Shown piece after piece: positions 18,865 through 30,105 of a DNA stretch of 64,000 nt. Every line of letters starts with the position of its first letter. Within the stretch, counting starts at the first letter, position 1. The position numbers and the translations under genes are program-made. Location: assembly GCF_932276165.1 (NCBI RefSeq), contig NC_064007.1, positions 8,752,001 to 8,816,000 of the forward strand. Direction: 5' to 3'. Source of the stretch: Plutella xylostella (Eukaryota; Arthropoda; Insecta; Lepidoptera; Plutellidae). The notes under the pieces were generated by a model. The model searched no databases, had not been told where the DNA came from, and was given only the letters and a program-made list of their open reading frames with translations.

Positions 18865-19634
18865 AGTAGGTAGATATTTTATTTCGTCTCATTTCGTCTC
18901 ATCTCACGGGATTCAATCGGTTAAATGAAAATACATGCAGGAGACAAATGCAGGGTGAACGCGGCACATTCTAAACTGTCCCACTGTTTATAGCTTCTTC
19001 GGAATGGCCGTAAAATAACGATTTAGGGTCTCACGAACGAATTATTCCGCAGTAGGAAATAGGGTTCGCGTTTTATTAGCTCCATGACGACACGCCGTGT
19101 GGTGTACAGATACAGAGAGGAATCACTGAAAAATTCCCATTTATGACCCGTTAACGATTTGAGGCGACGGCGATCGAGCGCACACTCAGAATAAGGAGTG
19201 CGCCTCGATTCACGCAACGTAACGACAGCTTGATTACAACGACAAAATTGAACATAATTTGTAAGCTCCTAGAGATTGATAGTCATAAGTAGATAGATAT
19301 TTATAGCCTTTTTGTACTGTTTTAATTTTGAATTTTTAAGTTTTTTTTTGTTTTGGTGCAAGTAAAGAGGTTTGTATTGTATTGCAATATATGGAATCAT
19401 TTATTCAAGGTTATAATATAAATTAACATTTTACTAATGAAGCCTAACCTAATTGTAAATACAATTATGAAAACAGAACTAAAATATAAATTGCAATTGT
19501 TTATTTACTTACATAATTACACACAAGTTATAGTTAGAAATGTTTCAAAATCAATTATTGAGTTTAAAAGTGGGGTCTAATATATTTACAATATGTGCAC
19601 AAAATAGAAGTGATAAAGATTTAAAGTTTCGTAT
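18865..19634. other. Non-coding stretch
   Basis: AT-rich, no gene. 'cgtctcatttcgtctcatctc' at about 18885-18905 is a short tandem repeat. Confidence 0.35.
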
Positions 19635-20285
19635 GTATATGTCGTAGGCATCTGGTTTAATCTCCTGTTTGATTGAACCGCTAGCCCGTTCATTGGATGA
19701 CGCTATTCAGTTGTATGACTAGGCCGAACGTTGATTGTACAAGCGTCACAAAACGTCCAACTAGTTAGCGGACTTAAAATCAGTCAGGTGGTGAATAAAA
19801 CAAATATGGCGTCTAACTGCGAACAGCTGACACAAAAATGACTTGTATTATTATTTTTTACAAATAAATTAGCTTTAAAGTGCGATATTTATGTTAAAAT
19901 AGTGTGACAACATGGATTTACCTATTATTACACCGCCGGCGGATAGTGTCAAAGAAAAAAATGTGCTGAAACTGGATAATTGTGAACAACAATATCAAGG
20001 TACGTTTATTGTTATTGTTTAGTTAATTTGTGAGATGAGAGCTTTGTAACATAGTCTTTTTGTTGACTCTTGTCTGGTCATGTTCATCCTAACCAGACAT
20101 TACAAAGTTGCTATACTATATCCCATTTAACGACTTCGCTGAATAACGTTCAGTCAAGACGTTGGACGTTACAGTCAACCACTTGACGAGTTGTTCTTTA
20201 GTCATTCAACTGAGTAGCGTCATCCAATGAACGGGCTAGCGGTTCAATCAAACAGGAGATTAAACCAGATGCCTGCGACATATAC
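19635..20285. mobile_element. DNA transposon derivative with ~85-bp terminal inverted repeats
   Basis: The left end 'gtatatgtcgtaggcatctgg' (19635) and right end 'ccagatgcctgcgacatatac' (ending 20285) begin inverted repeats of about 85 bp with only about three mismatches. Past these, both subterminal regions still share 'aacgtccaac'. Total 651 bp. Inside lies a short ORF with a consensus splice donor, so this may be an internally deleted copy of an autonomous element with an intron-containing transposase. Superfamily not recognised; target duplication unclear. Confidence 0.8.
19912..19999 (+). CDS. Putative first coding exon inside the long-TIR element
   Basis: ATG at 19912 starts MDLPIITPPADSVKEKNV and runs 29 codons to 'CAAG|GTACGT' (donor GT at 20000-20001), a near-ideal insect 5' splice site. 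The exon leaves one base over (phase 1). No downstream exon remains before the right terminal repeat, so in this copy it is probably non-functional. Alternatives: a captured host exon, or chance. Function unknown. Confidence 0.4.
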
Positions 20286-20589
20286 AAGTAATGAAAAGTC
20301 TGGACGTATGTCGCTATGATTACGCTTCCGTGTTGTGCGCTGAATCGGGTGCTGCTGGTTTAAACGCGAGATCTAATATTTATGTGACAGTCACATCAAC
20401 TGCCAAATTGCTTTTCGGTCATATCTTATTTGCCTGTGAGTATCGAAATCATATCAAATATTTAGTAATGTCCCTTTCATATGAAACGAACGTGTGTTTT
20501 GGTCAATAACTGAACCTTTGAAAACACAATTTCACTCTATTTATGGCACCGTTCAATAGTTATTAATAAGGTAACTACTTTACATGCTT

Positions 20590-20900
20590 AGTGATTTTTG
20601 TGGTAAAAGCTCTGCTTCAACACCCAGAGGTTCCGAGTTTGATAAACCGGGATCCCAATTTTCATTATAGGTATCCCATCCCATGATCACCTGATTTCTA
20701 AAATCTGTAATGATGCATGCTGCCGAATTGGAAGCTGTTGATCCTGCGCCTAGTTCTCTCCAGTCATTCCATTGTGCTATGAGAGTGATGAAACACAGAG
20801 TGCCCCTGTGTACTGTGCACACACTTGGCCAATAATCTATTCTTACGTAGAGATCTCAATGTGATTGGCCGCGGTGGTCGAAATTCCTCTAGAATTACGT
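20590..20900 (-). repeat. Lepidopteran interspersed repeat, minus orientation
   Basis: Reverse complement reads 'gtgtgcacagtacacaggggcactctgtgttt', 'agagaactaggcgcaggatcaac' and 'ggttccgagtttgataaacc'-type text, the pattern of a common Lepidopteran repeat. It was identified by memory of style rather than by alignment. Its limits are approximate. Confidence 0.45.
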
Positions 20901-22588
20901 GATTTCCCTCTCTTTATTGGCCCAGCAGTATGCTGCATAATAACTGGGCCTAAGCCTGGGGACTGCGAGGGGGGGACAGGGAGGGGAGTGGAGAGAGGGG
21001 GGGGCTAGAACTAGTCACGATATTCATGTGCCTATGAATATAAATTGGAGGTCAGCGATGACGCGGAGCGCATACCATGAAGTAGTTAGTGACTTTTCAG
21101 CAATAATACATGATAGTCATGAAATAATGAGGAGACAAAGCCAAAAATGTGTGATAAGATGGTAAAATTATGTCAATGTCATTGAAACCATTACGTTACG
21201 TCCTGTATAGATCGGAGTTTTATACCTGACTGGGTCAGATATTTGGTGGTGGTTTGGTAGTTCTTGGGTATTGGAAGTGACAGAATGATAGCAGTATCCA
21301 CACTCAATACATAACATAATAACAGCGTTGGTGTATGCTCAAATTAATTCAATGTTTTAAAACATTGGGGCCATTTTAGTGTCGGAATTTTGTAAGTGGA
21401 ACGTTTTCATTTAACTCTTTATTGTACAAATATTACAATAAAAGTACAAAGGGAGGACTTAACGCTAAAAGCATTTTCTGCCAGTCAACCCGCAGGAGGT
21501 ACAGGAAAAATAGGTAATAAGGTGTACAAAAAAAAGAATTAAAAAAAGGAAAAGAATAGTAAACCTAAGTCACTTAATATTATACCTAATTAACCTATAT
21601 AAATATATATACAAATATACCGATACATACAATATACTTTATATAATACGTTTTCATAGCTCGTGAGTGTAATAATACACTGCGCCGCACAGAAGGAAGA
21701 TACTTGGGGGTAGATTGAACATTTCATACTTATTTGAAAAGCTATAACCATTTTATTACCTAATACTGACGTAGATGCATTAAAATCACATTCAATATAT
21801 TTTTGAGAAATGATATAAAATTTATTCATAACTTATGGCTTGGACATGAATATTTTTAAATTCAGTAACGTATACTTATAACAATGTAGAGACACAGAGT
21901 TTATTTTGTTGTTATAATTTAGCGGTTAACAACTGTAGCTGTTCGTTCAGATATGATATTTTGAGGTTAGAATTCCAGTCGGTTTTTTTTTCAATGGCCT
22001 ACTTGGTATTATAATGTAACAGCCATTTGAAAGGTTGACACTTTTGTAGCCTCGTAGTATGTATTTTTATTGAATGTCGATTGTTTTTAACGCTATGTAG
22101 TAAGTCTATGAAAAACCGTGCTACAATCTACAAACACATTTCTTAGAACATACATGTGTATCTTTAATAATAAATAAATAAATAAACATTTCAAATTTAA
22201 AAGATTTAGAATAAAATAAATGAGTCACAGTGAGTGTGTCGTATAAAGAATATTTGTAAAAGCTCCAGACGACGCGAGCCATCAAAGAGCAATAAATTTT
22301 ATCTGCAGAGTTGAGACATCGCCTAATGCCGTCATCAATAACTCCATGTATTGAATCAAACCAGCAGCTACAATAATATATTTTTAAAATATACAATATT
22401 TGTATGTGAAAATGTATTAAACAAGTAAGTTATTAATTCTATAAATATGTTTTCGGGAAATTTTGAAATTAAAATGGGAGCACCCCTGAGGCACAACCTA
22501 TACATTAAAAAATAATTAACAAAATCAATCAATACCTGGCAAAAATATCGGGAGACATCTGGACATACATAAAAATACAACAAGTCAA
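20901..22588. other. Non-coding stretch
   Basis: A purine-rich block at 20965-21005 ('gcgaggggggga...gagaggggggggc') and a partial TA-MITE right end at about 21365-21410 ('gtgtcggaattttgtaagtggaacgttttca'). Otherwise AT-rich with no gene. Confidence 0.4.
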
Positions 22589-22627
22589 ATTGAGAACCTC
22601 CTCCTTTTTTCGAAGTCGGTTAAAAAA
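22589..22627 (+). repeat. Terminal fragment of a Lepidopteran repeat
   Basis: 'ttgagaacctcctccttttttcgaagtcggttaaaaa' is a very frequent repeat end in Lepidopteran genomes. Only the end is present. Confidence 0.6.
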
Positions 22628-22789
22628 TGGTATAGTAAACAAAAGAGGGTGGCTCAGCTAGTCACTGTGAACATCTTTAGTTATGTGACTACAGGTTCAA
22701 AATTCCAGAATTTAATTTTTACTATACCTACTTAATATTTTTGCCAAAAATTACATAAAGCGAGTTCACGCACCGACAGACGGACCGCA

Positions 22790-22905
22790 CGCCGCCATCT
22801 TGGAATTGCAGAGCAGCAGCGGCGGCGGCGGCGGCGGCGGCGGCGGCAGATCAAAGAGCCCGCCCTTTGTGCATCTTTGAGGATCGCCGCCGCCGACCAC
22901 CGATC
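22790..22905. promoter_or_regulatory. GC-rich block with TCF-like and helper-like sites
   Basis: Within 50 bp: ATCAAAG (22850-22856), CCCTTTGTG (22863-22871), ATCTTTGAGG (22873-22882) and GCCGCCGCCG (22886-22895). A long GGC run lies on the left. Drosophila TCF/Pangolin binds CTTTGATS-type sites and uses nearby GCCGCCR helper sites, so the block has the composition of a Wnt response element. 'cgccgccatcttgg' at 22790-22803 fits a Pho/YY1 site. Functional role is inference. Confidence 0.35.
22818..22848 (+). repeat. (GGC)n microsatellite
   Basis: About nine uninterrupted GGC units after two CAG units. Confidence 0.9.
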
Positions 22906-23713
22906 ACAACTGCTTTGTTAATTATGCATGTATGTATGTATGTATTTACGCATTTCCAACTCGTTTGTCTGGTAGACTGAGTTTCCACAAAAACAAAGAC
23001 AGTATTTAACAGATGTTAAGCGCTGTCAAATCTATTGAATTCGTTTTAAACAGTGTTCAAAGTTTTTGTGGTAGCACCGTATAGTTTTAAGAAACTAAGC
23101 AGGCATTACTAAAATAGTAGCTATGTACGTTATACAATTTGTTCCTAAACGTACCAAGATACATAAGTTAAGCAAATGAGAGATTGATTTAATCCCACCG
23201 CATTTGCTACGAAAACTCGTAGCAGCTTCGTAGCACTTTCAATCAGCTACGGGCTACGCCGTAGTCGCGTAGCGGGAAAACCTTAGTTCGTTATTTTGAT
23301 GCACTTAGGGTGAAATTGAGGGAAATATTCGTTGAAAGGATAATGAAGGAGAAAGTAAAGTTATTAATTTCTGCCCTAGCGGCGCGCCCGCCCTCGGTTT
23401 TAAATTAATTAGGCGGAACGAGTTTTTGCTATCAGATATCATACAATGCTAAGACAAGAACAAATTAATTTGATATAATAAAACGCCCCTGGGCTTCGGT
23501 GCGGGCAATTTTGACATCTATTGTATCTCAATTCTTGTTTAATTTTATGGTACATAAATTTAATTGATTCGTTGGCTTCTTCAATGGATTTTACAGTATT
23601 GAAGAAAATATTTACACTGTGGCTTTATTTCCCATAGCAGTCTTCTTTAGGTTTTGGACTAGAGTAAGAGTTATTTTTAATGTACTTTTTTTTTAATCTA
23701 TAATATTGTCCGT
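22906..23713. other. Non-coding stretch
   Basis: Contains an ATGT tetranucleotide run (22926-22944). 'ctacgaaaactcgtagcagcttcgtagcactttcaatcagctacgggctacgccgtagtcgcgtagcgggaa' at 23207-23277 contains many CTACG/CGTAG inverted repeats. No gene seen. Confidence 0.4.
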
Positions 23714-25354
23714 TGTAACGTTGTAGACGTACATGTCTTTAATTAAACGTATTATTAACCTAAATCTAGCTTATTTTCTTCATTTTAACACTTAACTATG
23801 TAATAAATAAAATAAAACTAAAAGTAAATAACATTTTAAAACATAACTTCTTTTAAAGTACATTCGCACTCAAAATACTGAAACGTAATCTGTAGTCATA
23901 AACAGTTTATGGTAGAAATTTAGTTTCATAAACCTGCCCACATTTTAATATTGGTAGAAATTTATTGTTCATAACCTGGTATTATTTTTAACATTCCGTG
24001 ACATCGTGACACTTTCAACGGCTGTCGCCGCTCGCTAGTGATTCATTAGCCTTGCCATCACTGGACTCGAACGTACGCTTGCGCATCTGAATAATAATTG
24101 CTTTCGCACAATAACTGCGACTTTAAAGTAAATTTGAAATAGATAGTGCACCTTAAGTGTCCTAACCGTTCCGGGTCCGCTATACAAGGCGCTGCTGGCT
24201 CTGTGTACCTGTGTTTTACATAAATCCTCAAACCCCCATATTGGGGTTTCAGTACGGGATTTTGAAGACCTAGGCTTCGCTTCGCTACCTACTGCCGCAT
24301 CACCCTCTGCTTCGCTTCCGCTTCGGACCTGCAGCTTAGCACGGCGACCTACAACCCTGCCCGTGGCTGACGACCTGTTCCACCGGCATCTGACTATCCA
24401 GGGGAGTGCTTGAACTACGCAGTGAAATCAGATACTAGGCCGACACACCACGACCCGTTCTACCGACTTAGGTGGCCTGCGGCCATCAATAACAGTGTGA
24501 CGTTCCCTACCTATTTACCTATCGTCCCTACTGGGAGGTAAATAAAAGAGGTAGGTAGGTCCAACGAAAATAAATTTATTGATGGCCGCAGGCCACCTAA
24601 GTCGGTAGAACGGGTCGTGGTGTGTCGGCCTAGTATCTGATTTCACTGCGTAGTTCAAGCACTCCCCTGGATGGTCAGATGCCGGTGGAACAGGTCGTCA
24701 GCCACTGGCAGGGTTGTAGGTCGCCGTGCTAAGCTGCAGGTCCGAAGCGGAAGCGAAGCAGAGGGTGATGCGGCAGTAGGTAGCGAAGCGAAGCCTAGGT
24801 CTTCAAAATCCCGTACTGAAACCCCAATATGGGGGTTTGAGGATTTATGTAAAACACAGGTACACAGAGCCAGCAGCGCCTTGTATAGCGGACCCGGAAC
24901 GGTTAGGACACTTAAGGTGCACTATCTATTTCAAATTTACTTTAAAGTCGCAGTTATTGTGCGAAAGCAATTATTATTCAGATGCGCAAGCGTACGTTCG
25001 AGTCCAGTGATGGCAAGGCTAATGAATCACTAGCGAGCGGCGACAGCCGTTGAAAGTGTCACGATGTCACGGAATGTTAAAAATAATACCAGGTTATGAA
25101 CAATAAATTTCTACCAATATTAAAATGTGGGCAGGTTTATGAAACTAAATTTCTACCATAAACTGTTTATGACTACAGATTACGTTTCAGTATTTTGAGT
25201 GCGAATGTACTTTAAAAGAAGTTATGTTTTAAAATGTTATTTACTTTTAGTTTTATTTTATTTATTACATAGTTAAGTGTTAAAATGAAGAAAATAAGCT
25301 AGATTTAGGTTAATAATACGTTTAATTAAAGACATGTACGTCTACAACGTTACA
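23714..25354. repeat. Near-perfect 1.64-kb palindrome, 779-bp arms, 83-bp spacer
   Basis: The left arm 23714-24492 is the reverse complement of the right arm 24576-25354. Pairing coordinates sum to 49068 at both outer and inner ends, so there is no net indel. By eye I find only about two or three mismatches (for example cccg/ccag and gact/gacc near 24360-24410). The spacer itself holds an imperfect inverted repeat ('cctacctatttacct' / 'aggtaaataaaagaggtagg'). No transposase or target duplication is evident. A 120-codon ORF in the right arm has no recognisable features and is probably chance. Options: foldback or long-TIR transposon, recent inverted duplication, hairpin RNA locus, or assembly artefact. 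Confidence 0.95.
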
Positions 25355-25593
25355 TCGTTATCATAAAATCATCCAAGTTGTTGACTCGATGTCTCACGAA
25401 TCGCCAGAGCAAATAATTTGATAACACTTCTCGATTCGTTTCTTTGATCAGACTAACTAAATTCTGGAATAAAACATAGTAGGTAATATAAGAGTTATGA
25501 GCCAAAAATAATCGATCGTTGGCCACAGGAGAGCCGAAAGAGCACCCCAACTCTGTATCCTCGGCCTTCCTCATCTAGTCGACCGGAGATTAT

Positions 25594-25830
25594 TACACTT
25601 ACAGGCAATGAAAAAGTCCCACTCACAAAATTCCGACACCAAACATTCCCAATTTTTTCAAACATTTCATTAGAAATTCGATCAAAATATTACCGTTTTT
25701 AGTTAGCAATATCCTGATGCTCTGTTAAATATACTTCAATGTTGCAGAAGGCTTCATAATGCTAGCTTTTTCCGTGTAGAAGTAATTTGGTGGTTTTCTC
25801 AGTGGAACCTTTTCATTGCCCGTGATTGTA
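25594..25830. mobile_element. TA-flanked MITE, second full copy
   Basis: TA at 25594-25595 and 25829-25830. Left end 'cacttacaggcaatgaaaaag', right end 'aaccttttcattgcccgtgattg'. The interior aligns with the copy at 18599-18864 ('attccgacaccaaac', 'atacttcaatgttgcagaaggc', 'agctttttccgtgtagaagtaattt'). Confidence 0.85.
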
Positions 25831-26235
25831 CTAGAACTAAGATGAAGTATTAATTTGTAGGTATATATAAAAAAAAAATCTCTATGGTAAAATATATAGG
25901 TATATTCACTGTGTCACCAAAAAAAATTCAGAGTTATAAAGATCTTCTACCTATCAAGGTCGGTCCTACTCTTCACTCTATTTGTATTCTAGTTAATTTC
26001 CTAAATGGGTTTCATTTGCACAAGTAGCTTGGTGTGACGGATGCGGCCGTCAACGTACTCTCGACAAATCGACTTCATTTGTTACTGACTCACCCAATTT
26101 ATGTGGCAAATGTGCTATCTAGATAGGTTCTGCATGAAAGTGTATTGATACGAATATTACTATGAGCAGTACAAAGGTCACCACCGAACATTAGCAGTTA
26201 AAATTCTTAAGCAGCGTCACTCGCTTGAAAAAATA

Positions 26236-26445
26236 TATAATACTAGCTTTTCCCGCGCGCTTCGTTTCGCCTTATAAAAGTTCCCGTGGGAATTCCGGGA
26301 TAAAAAGTACCCTATGTTCTTTTACAGGGTTTAGACCGTATGTATACCAAATTTCATTCAAATCCGTTCAGTAGTTTTGGCGTGAAAGAGTGACAGACAG
26401 ACAGACACAGTTACTATCGCATTTATAATATTATATAGTTAGGAT
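26236..26445 (+). repeat. Widespread arthropod interspersed repeat
   Basis: 'actagcttttcccgcgcgcttcg', 'gggataaaaagtaccctatgttc', 'ataccaaatttcattcaaatccgttcagtag', 'cgtgaaagagtgacagacagacagac' and 'tcgcatttataatattatatag' is the well-known repeat core found across Lepidoptera and other arthropods. Its class is not evident from the sequence. Confidence 0.7.
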
Positions 26446-26959
26446 GAACTCTGTAAGATACAAGTTAAGCCGGAATTGACAAGTGAGCGACGAAGGTTTG
26501 TTAATTACTAATGTTTGGTGGAGGTAACCCCACAGAATGGTGATACTGAGCGAGTGTAAGACTGCTTTGGATTTAACGGCATAACATGCTAAAACTTTGC
26601 TATGGATGAGTTGGATATCCACAAATCATTTATTCATTGCTCCAAATAGCGCAGTACTGGTGGAAAGGCACCCTATAACCCAGTGCGGTTTGAATAACTA
26701 TATTTTTTAAATACCTACACATAAAAATGTTAAACCTAAATCATAAAAATCTAGGGCACACACAGAATCGTACGCAAGAGAAAACAAAAAAAAAAACTTT
26801 AAAATTGTCTCCTCACAATTGCATTTATTCCTTTATCCCCTTGAAACTTACAACGTAATCTTTGCCATCCGAACCTGGATTCAACAACCGTAGCCCGTTG
26901 TTATAGAGTTTTCAATTGCGTTTCCTGTGTTCGTTTTTAGTTGGTCATGTTGGTAGTGT

Positions 26960-26990
26960 TTCAAGATGGCAGCCATAACAATATGGCGGC
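26960..26990. promoter_or_regulatory. Cluster of three Pho/YY1-type sites
   Basis: Three GCCAT cores lie within 22 bp: ATGGC at 26966-26970, GCCAT at 26972-26976 and ATGGC at 26983-26987. Each fits the Pho consensus CNGCCATNDNND on its own strand. The block is CpG-rich ('ggcggcgcgccaagcg'). Such clusters occur in Polycomb response elements and in some promoters. Role is inference. Confidence 0.3.
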
Positions 26991-27123
26991 GCGCCAAGCG
27001 TGGGGCTGACGGTAGGCGCGAAATTATTGTAATGTCGCTGAAACAAGCGAGATCTGCTCGTAACTGGTTTTTATCGCTCCCCGAGACACCGAGGCGGACG
27101 CGCTGCCAAACTTGAGAACTCAC

Positions 27124-27594
27124 ATTTAATTCTTCAAGTGATAATCTGATTTAAACCAAGTTTTCCGTGGAATCGGCCTTCTTAAATGTTCATTCTTAGA
27201 ACGGTGGACCGTTATAATCAAAGTCACCTAATTGTTACAATTGACTTCGTCATCAAATCTCAGATATTTCAATGGGAACACCCTATAAGCCTGGGATAAA
27301 AAACTAAATATAAAAACGCAACACCAACTTTTAATGAAAACATCGTGCAGAAACAAAAAGTGTGCATATATGAGAGGAAACCCAATTTACACGGAAAATA
27401 AGAAAAAAATCATTCGAAGGCGAAGTGTGACAAACATTTGTGCGATGCATAAATGTAGCGTTCTGAGCCAAATCGCATCGGGCGCCCGGCAGTTGTGCGC
27501 CTGATCAGATTCCTAAGTGATCTGTCCAAAATGATACGTCCCTACTGATCACGCAGCATAAAATACAGTAAATTAAAAATATATTATAAAAATA
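27124..27594. other. Non-coding stretch
   Basis: No gene or repeat recognised apart from a CpG-rich patch at 27470-27500. Confidence 0.35.
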
Positions 27595-27665
27595 ATCATC
27601 AGCCTACTTCTCGCCTCCTTAATAGTGGGCGATAGAAGGCTGATGATGATGATGATGATGAAAAA
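27595..27665. repeat. Hairpin formed by head-to-head RTE-type tails
   Basis: 'aatcatcagcctacttctcgcc' and 'gggcgatagaaggctgatgatgatg' are inverted copies of the 'ggctgatgatg' tail separated by about 10 bp, so the DNA can fold back. Confidence 0.6.
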
Positions 27666-27944
27666 TAATCATTAAATTGTGAATCCACTAATTTTGTTGA
27701 TTGATGCAGTCAATGACTAGCATCCCCATCTTTTTTTTCTATATATTAACAACAATTTGGTAGCAATTCTGTTTATTAAAAGACAAAAAACTTACCAAAC
27801 GGGATACGACTAAAATGCAGTGCAGCACCCGTGGCACTGGTTTTATTCAGCAACAGTACCGACAGCAGCCGACCACATACCTACAAACACATATGACATT
27901 ATTAACACACTCACGACTAAGTACCACGAGCCAAGTTTCTATGG

Positions 27945-28085
27945 AAAATGAAAATTTTTTTTCGCGAATTTTCAAAATCTGATTGATAGAAACTTTGTTG
28001 GTCACGTGACTTTTTACTATGGGTTTTTTTTTTTTTCGCTAATATCCAAATTCTGATTTCAGATTCGGGCTTAGATATACCATGC
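27945..28085. mobile_element. Diverged copy of the GGGGTCATTCTGAA hairpin MITE
   Basis: The interior 'tagaaactttgttggtcacgtgactttttac' is the reverse complement of the middle of the element at 59931-60092, with the same 'tttttttcgcgaatttt' flank. Terminal repeats are eroded. Confidence 0.6.
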
Positions 28086-28089
28086 TGCA

Positions 28090-29630
28090 CATGTAGGTTT
28101 CGGCTTAGTATACCAATTTTGCAATACCCTGTAGGTAGGTATAATAACTAAAAACGTTAATGTAACCTAGTGTTAATATTTTTTTTAATTTTTATTTGGG
28201 CCGACATTTTGTACCTAAGTCTTTCTTTTTCATTTCTTGCGAGTGTAGACAGATAGATGTATTTTTATCTTTTGTCTTTTCTATTTTCAATAGATACCTA
28301 GGTATCTTGTATCAAAGAATGTCTGCCGAAGAGTTCAACACTTTCTTCTGGAAGAGAGATCGGTTTCTGAGAAGATATAAAATTACAAAATTAATAAAAT
28401 GTTTTCCGAGTTACCAAACATTTTTACAGAAGCCACTACCACCGTCTACATCTAATAATATACATTGCATTGTATTTATATAAGTAGTTATCATGTCTAA
28501 ATAATAAAATATACAAGACAAAGCCGACTTATTTTCATTACAATTGCGAGCAGTAAAAAAGTTGCACATATTGCTGGAACCTTTTCATTGCTCGTGAGTT
28601 ATTTCTAAGTTAGATACAGTTTATTGCTACATTCTTTGAGAAGGTTCCTTTCGTGAACCCCGTGGTCTGGGTATGCTATGTATGTAACAAAATAAATGTC
28701 TTTTTTTTTCAATAGATATGTTCCCTCCCTCGCGTGCTATTGCCATCGGTACGTAAAGAAAGACAGCCAGTTGAGGAATTTATGCGCTTCGGGAGAGCGG
28801 ACAGAATAAGTTACCGCGAGCTGAGGCGACGCGACAACTGATATTTATAGCCGCTAGCAAGACAAGGTTCCACGATCATCGGACATAATGTTTGTGAAGG
28901 AACCCTGTCATTTACGAATGATAAAAAGGTAAGAGCCGAAGTGGTTAGATAAGTTTTCATCTTCTCAGTCGAGAAGTGGTGTGTATGGGTGAAAAAGGAT
29001 TTAATTGCAATATACCAAGGTGTGCTATTACGGTGATAGAAAACATCATTTTCCAACCCACATTGTTCCAGTGGGGTGGAAAATGGTGTAAGTGGAATGG
29101 AGTTCACAAAGGTTCCATTTGAGTGAGACAGATGCAGGTCCAGCCCCTCACAGAGTATAAATTATATTTTAATAATTATGTACAAATAATCCACTTGAGA
29201 GCGCTTATATATAGAAGACAAACTTTGCCACATTCTGCAGGTTTTTAACCTGTACCCTTTCTTACTGTCACCCTTTGCACGTCGTCGTCTAGAATAGAAC
29301 GGAATAACCTGTTTAGGACCATTCTGTCGGCGACTGTCCGCGCTTCACTTTATCTCGAAGTCCATTCACAAAAATGAAAATGTCCACTACATAAATCTCA
29401 GACTACGTTTTGAACTAGAGCTCCCCTACCGTGGGACGTCGACTCGGACGTAACGCGTAGTTGATGTCTCCACAGGAGAGAGAATTACAACGAGTCCGCT
29501 CTACTATCGGCGGGTAGTCTGTACGGGCGAGCGATGATTCCGCTAACTATAGCTATGCGATCTATAGCTTCCCACACCTAAACATGCAGTGTGGGATGCC
29601 CTCTTGCTAGATGACATGGGAAAGGTGGCA
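28090..29630. other. Non-coding stretch
   Basis: A partial TA-MITE right end at about 28575-28605 ('ggaaccttttcattgctcgtgag'). CpG-rich patches at 28790-28830 and 29405-29470. No gene recognised; the ORFs present lack family motifs. Confidence 0.35.
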
Positions 29631-29639
29631 GGTAAGAAT

Positions 29640-29725
29640 TGGATGTGGAAAGCTATAAATCACATGTAGTGTCGTATGTTGGAAGAAGCCTACGTCCAGC
29701 AGTGGATTGCTTTAGGCTGATGACG
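29640..29725 (+). repeat. RTE-type 3' tail relic
   Basis: 'gatgtggaaagctataaatc...gaagaagcctacgtccagcagtggattgctttaggctgatgacgat', forward orientation. Confidence 0.8.
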
Positions 29726-29946
29726 ATTATAGTCATCTTATATGCATTTAGCATTCGTTTACAATTCAATAAAATGAAGTAGTACAAATGAATGGTAGGG
29801 CCCACCATTCCCCCGCTTCTAGCTCCAATGCACTTTGTGACTATTTTCTTAGCTTTTGCATTTTAAAGATAACGGTTTTTCAGCCGTCAGGTCACGACAC
29901 ACTGCGACCTACTTGAGGTATTCTGTTCGGTTCCTTGAACTTATTC

Positions 29947-30105
29947 ATCCAATAAAAACCCCGACATTCAACACTAAAAGTCACATAATTTTTTAACGGC
30001 TAAACCGATTTTTATATAATTGAACATTCGGGGTAACATTGCCTATGACTGAAAGACCGATTCAAAAATCGGTTCTACTGTTTGGGAGCTACGGTACCAC
30101 AGGCA
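29947..30105 (+). repeat. Dispersed repeat 'AACCCCCGACATTCAA', copy 3
   Basis: 'aaccccgacattcaacactaaaagtcacataattttttaacggctaaa' and 'aacattgcctatgactgaa' match copies 1 and 2. The right inverted end is missing. Confidence 0.75.

Noticed and set aside
22121..22583. Minus-strand ORFs of 71 and 91 codons
   Set aside because: AT-rich chance frames rich in Tyr, Phe and Ile; no motif.
24671..25033. 120-codon ORF in the right arm of the palindrome
   Set aside because: No domain, no copy of the frame in good context in the left arm, and composition follows the GC-rich arm. Treated as chance.
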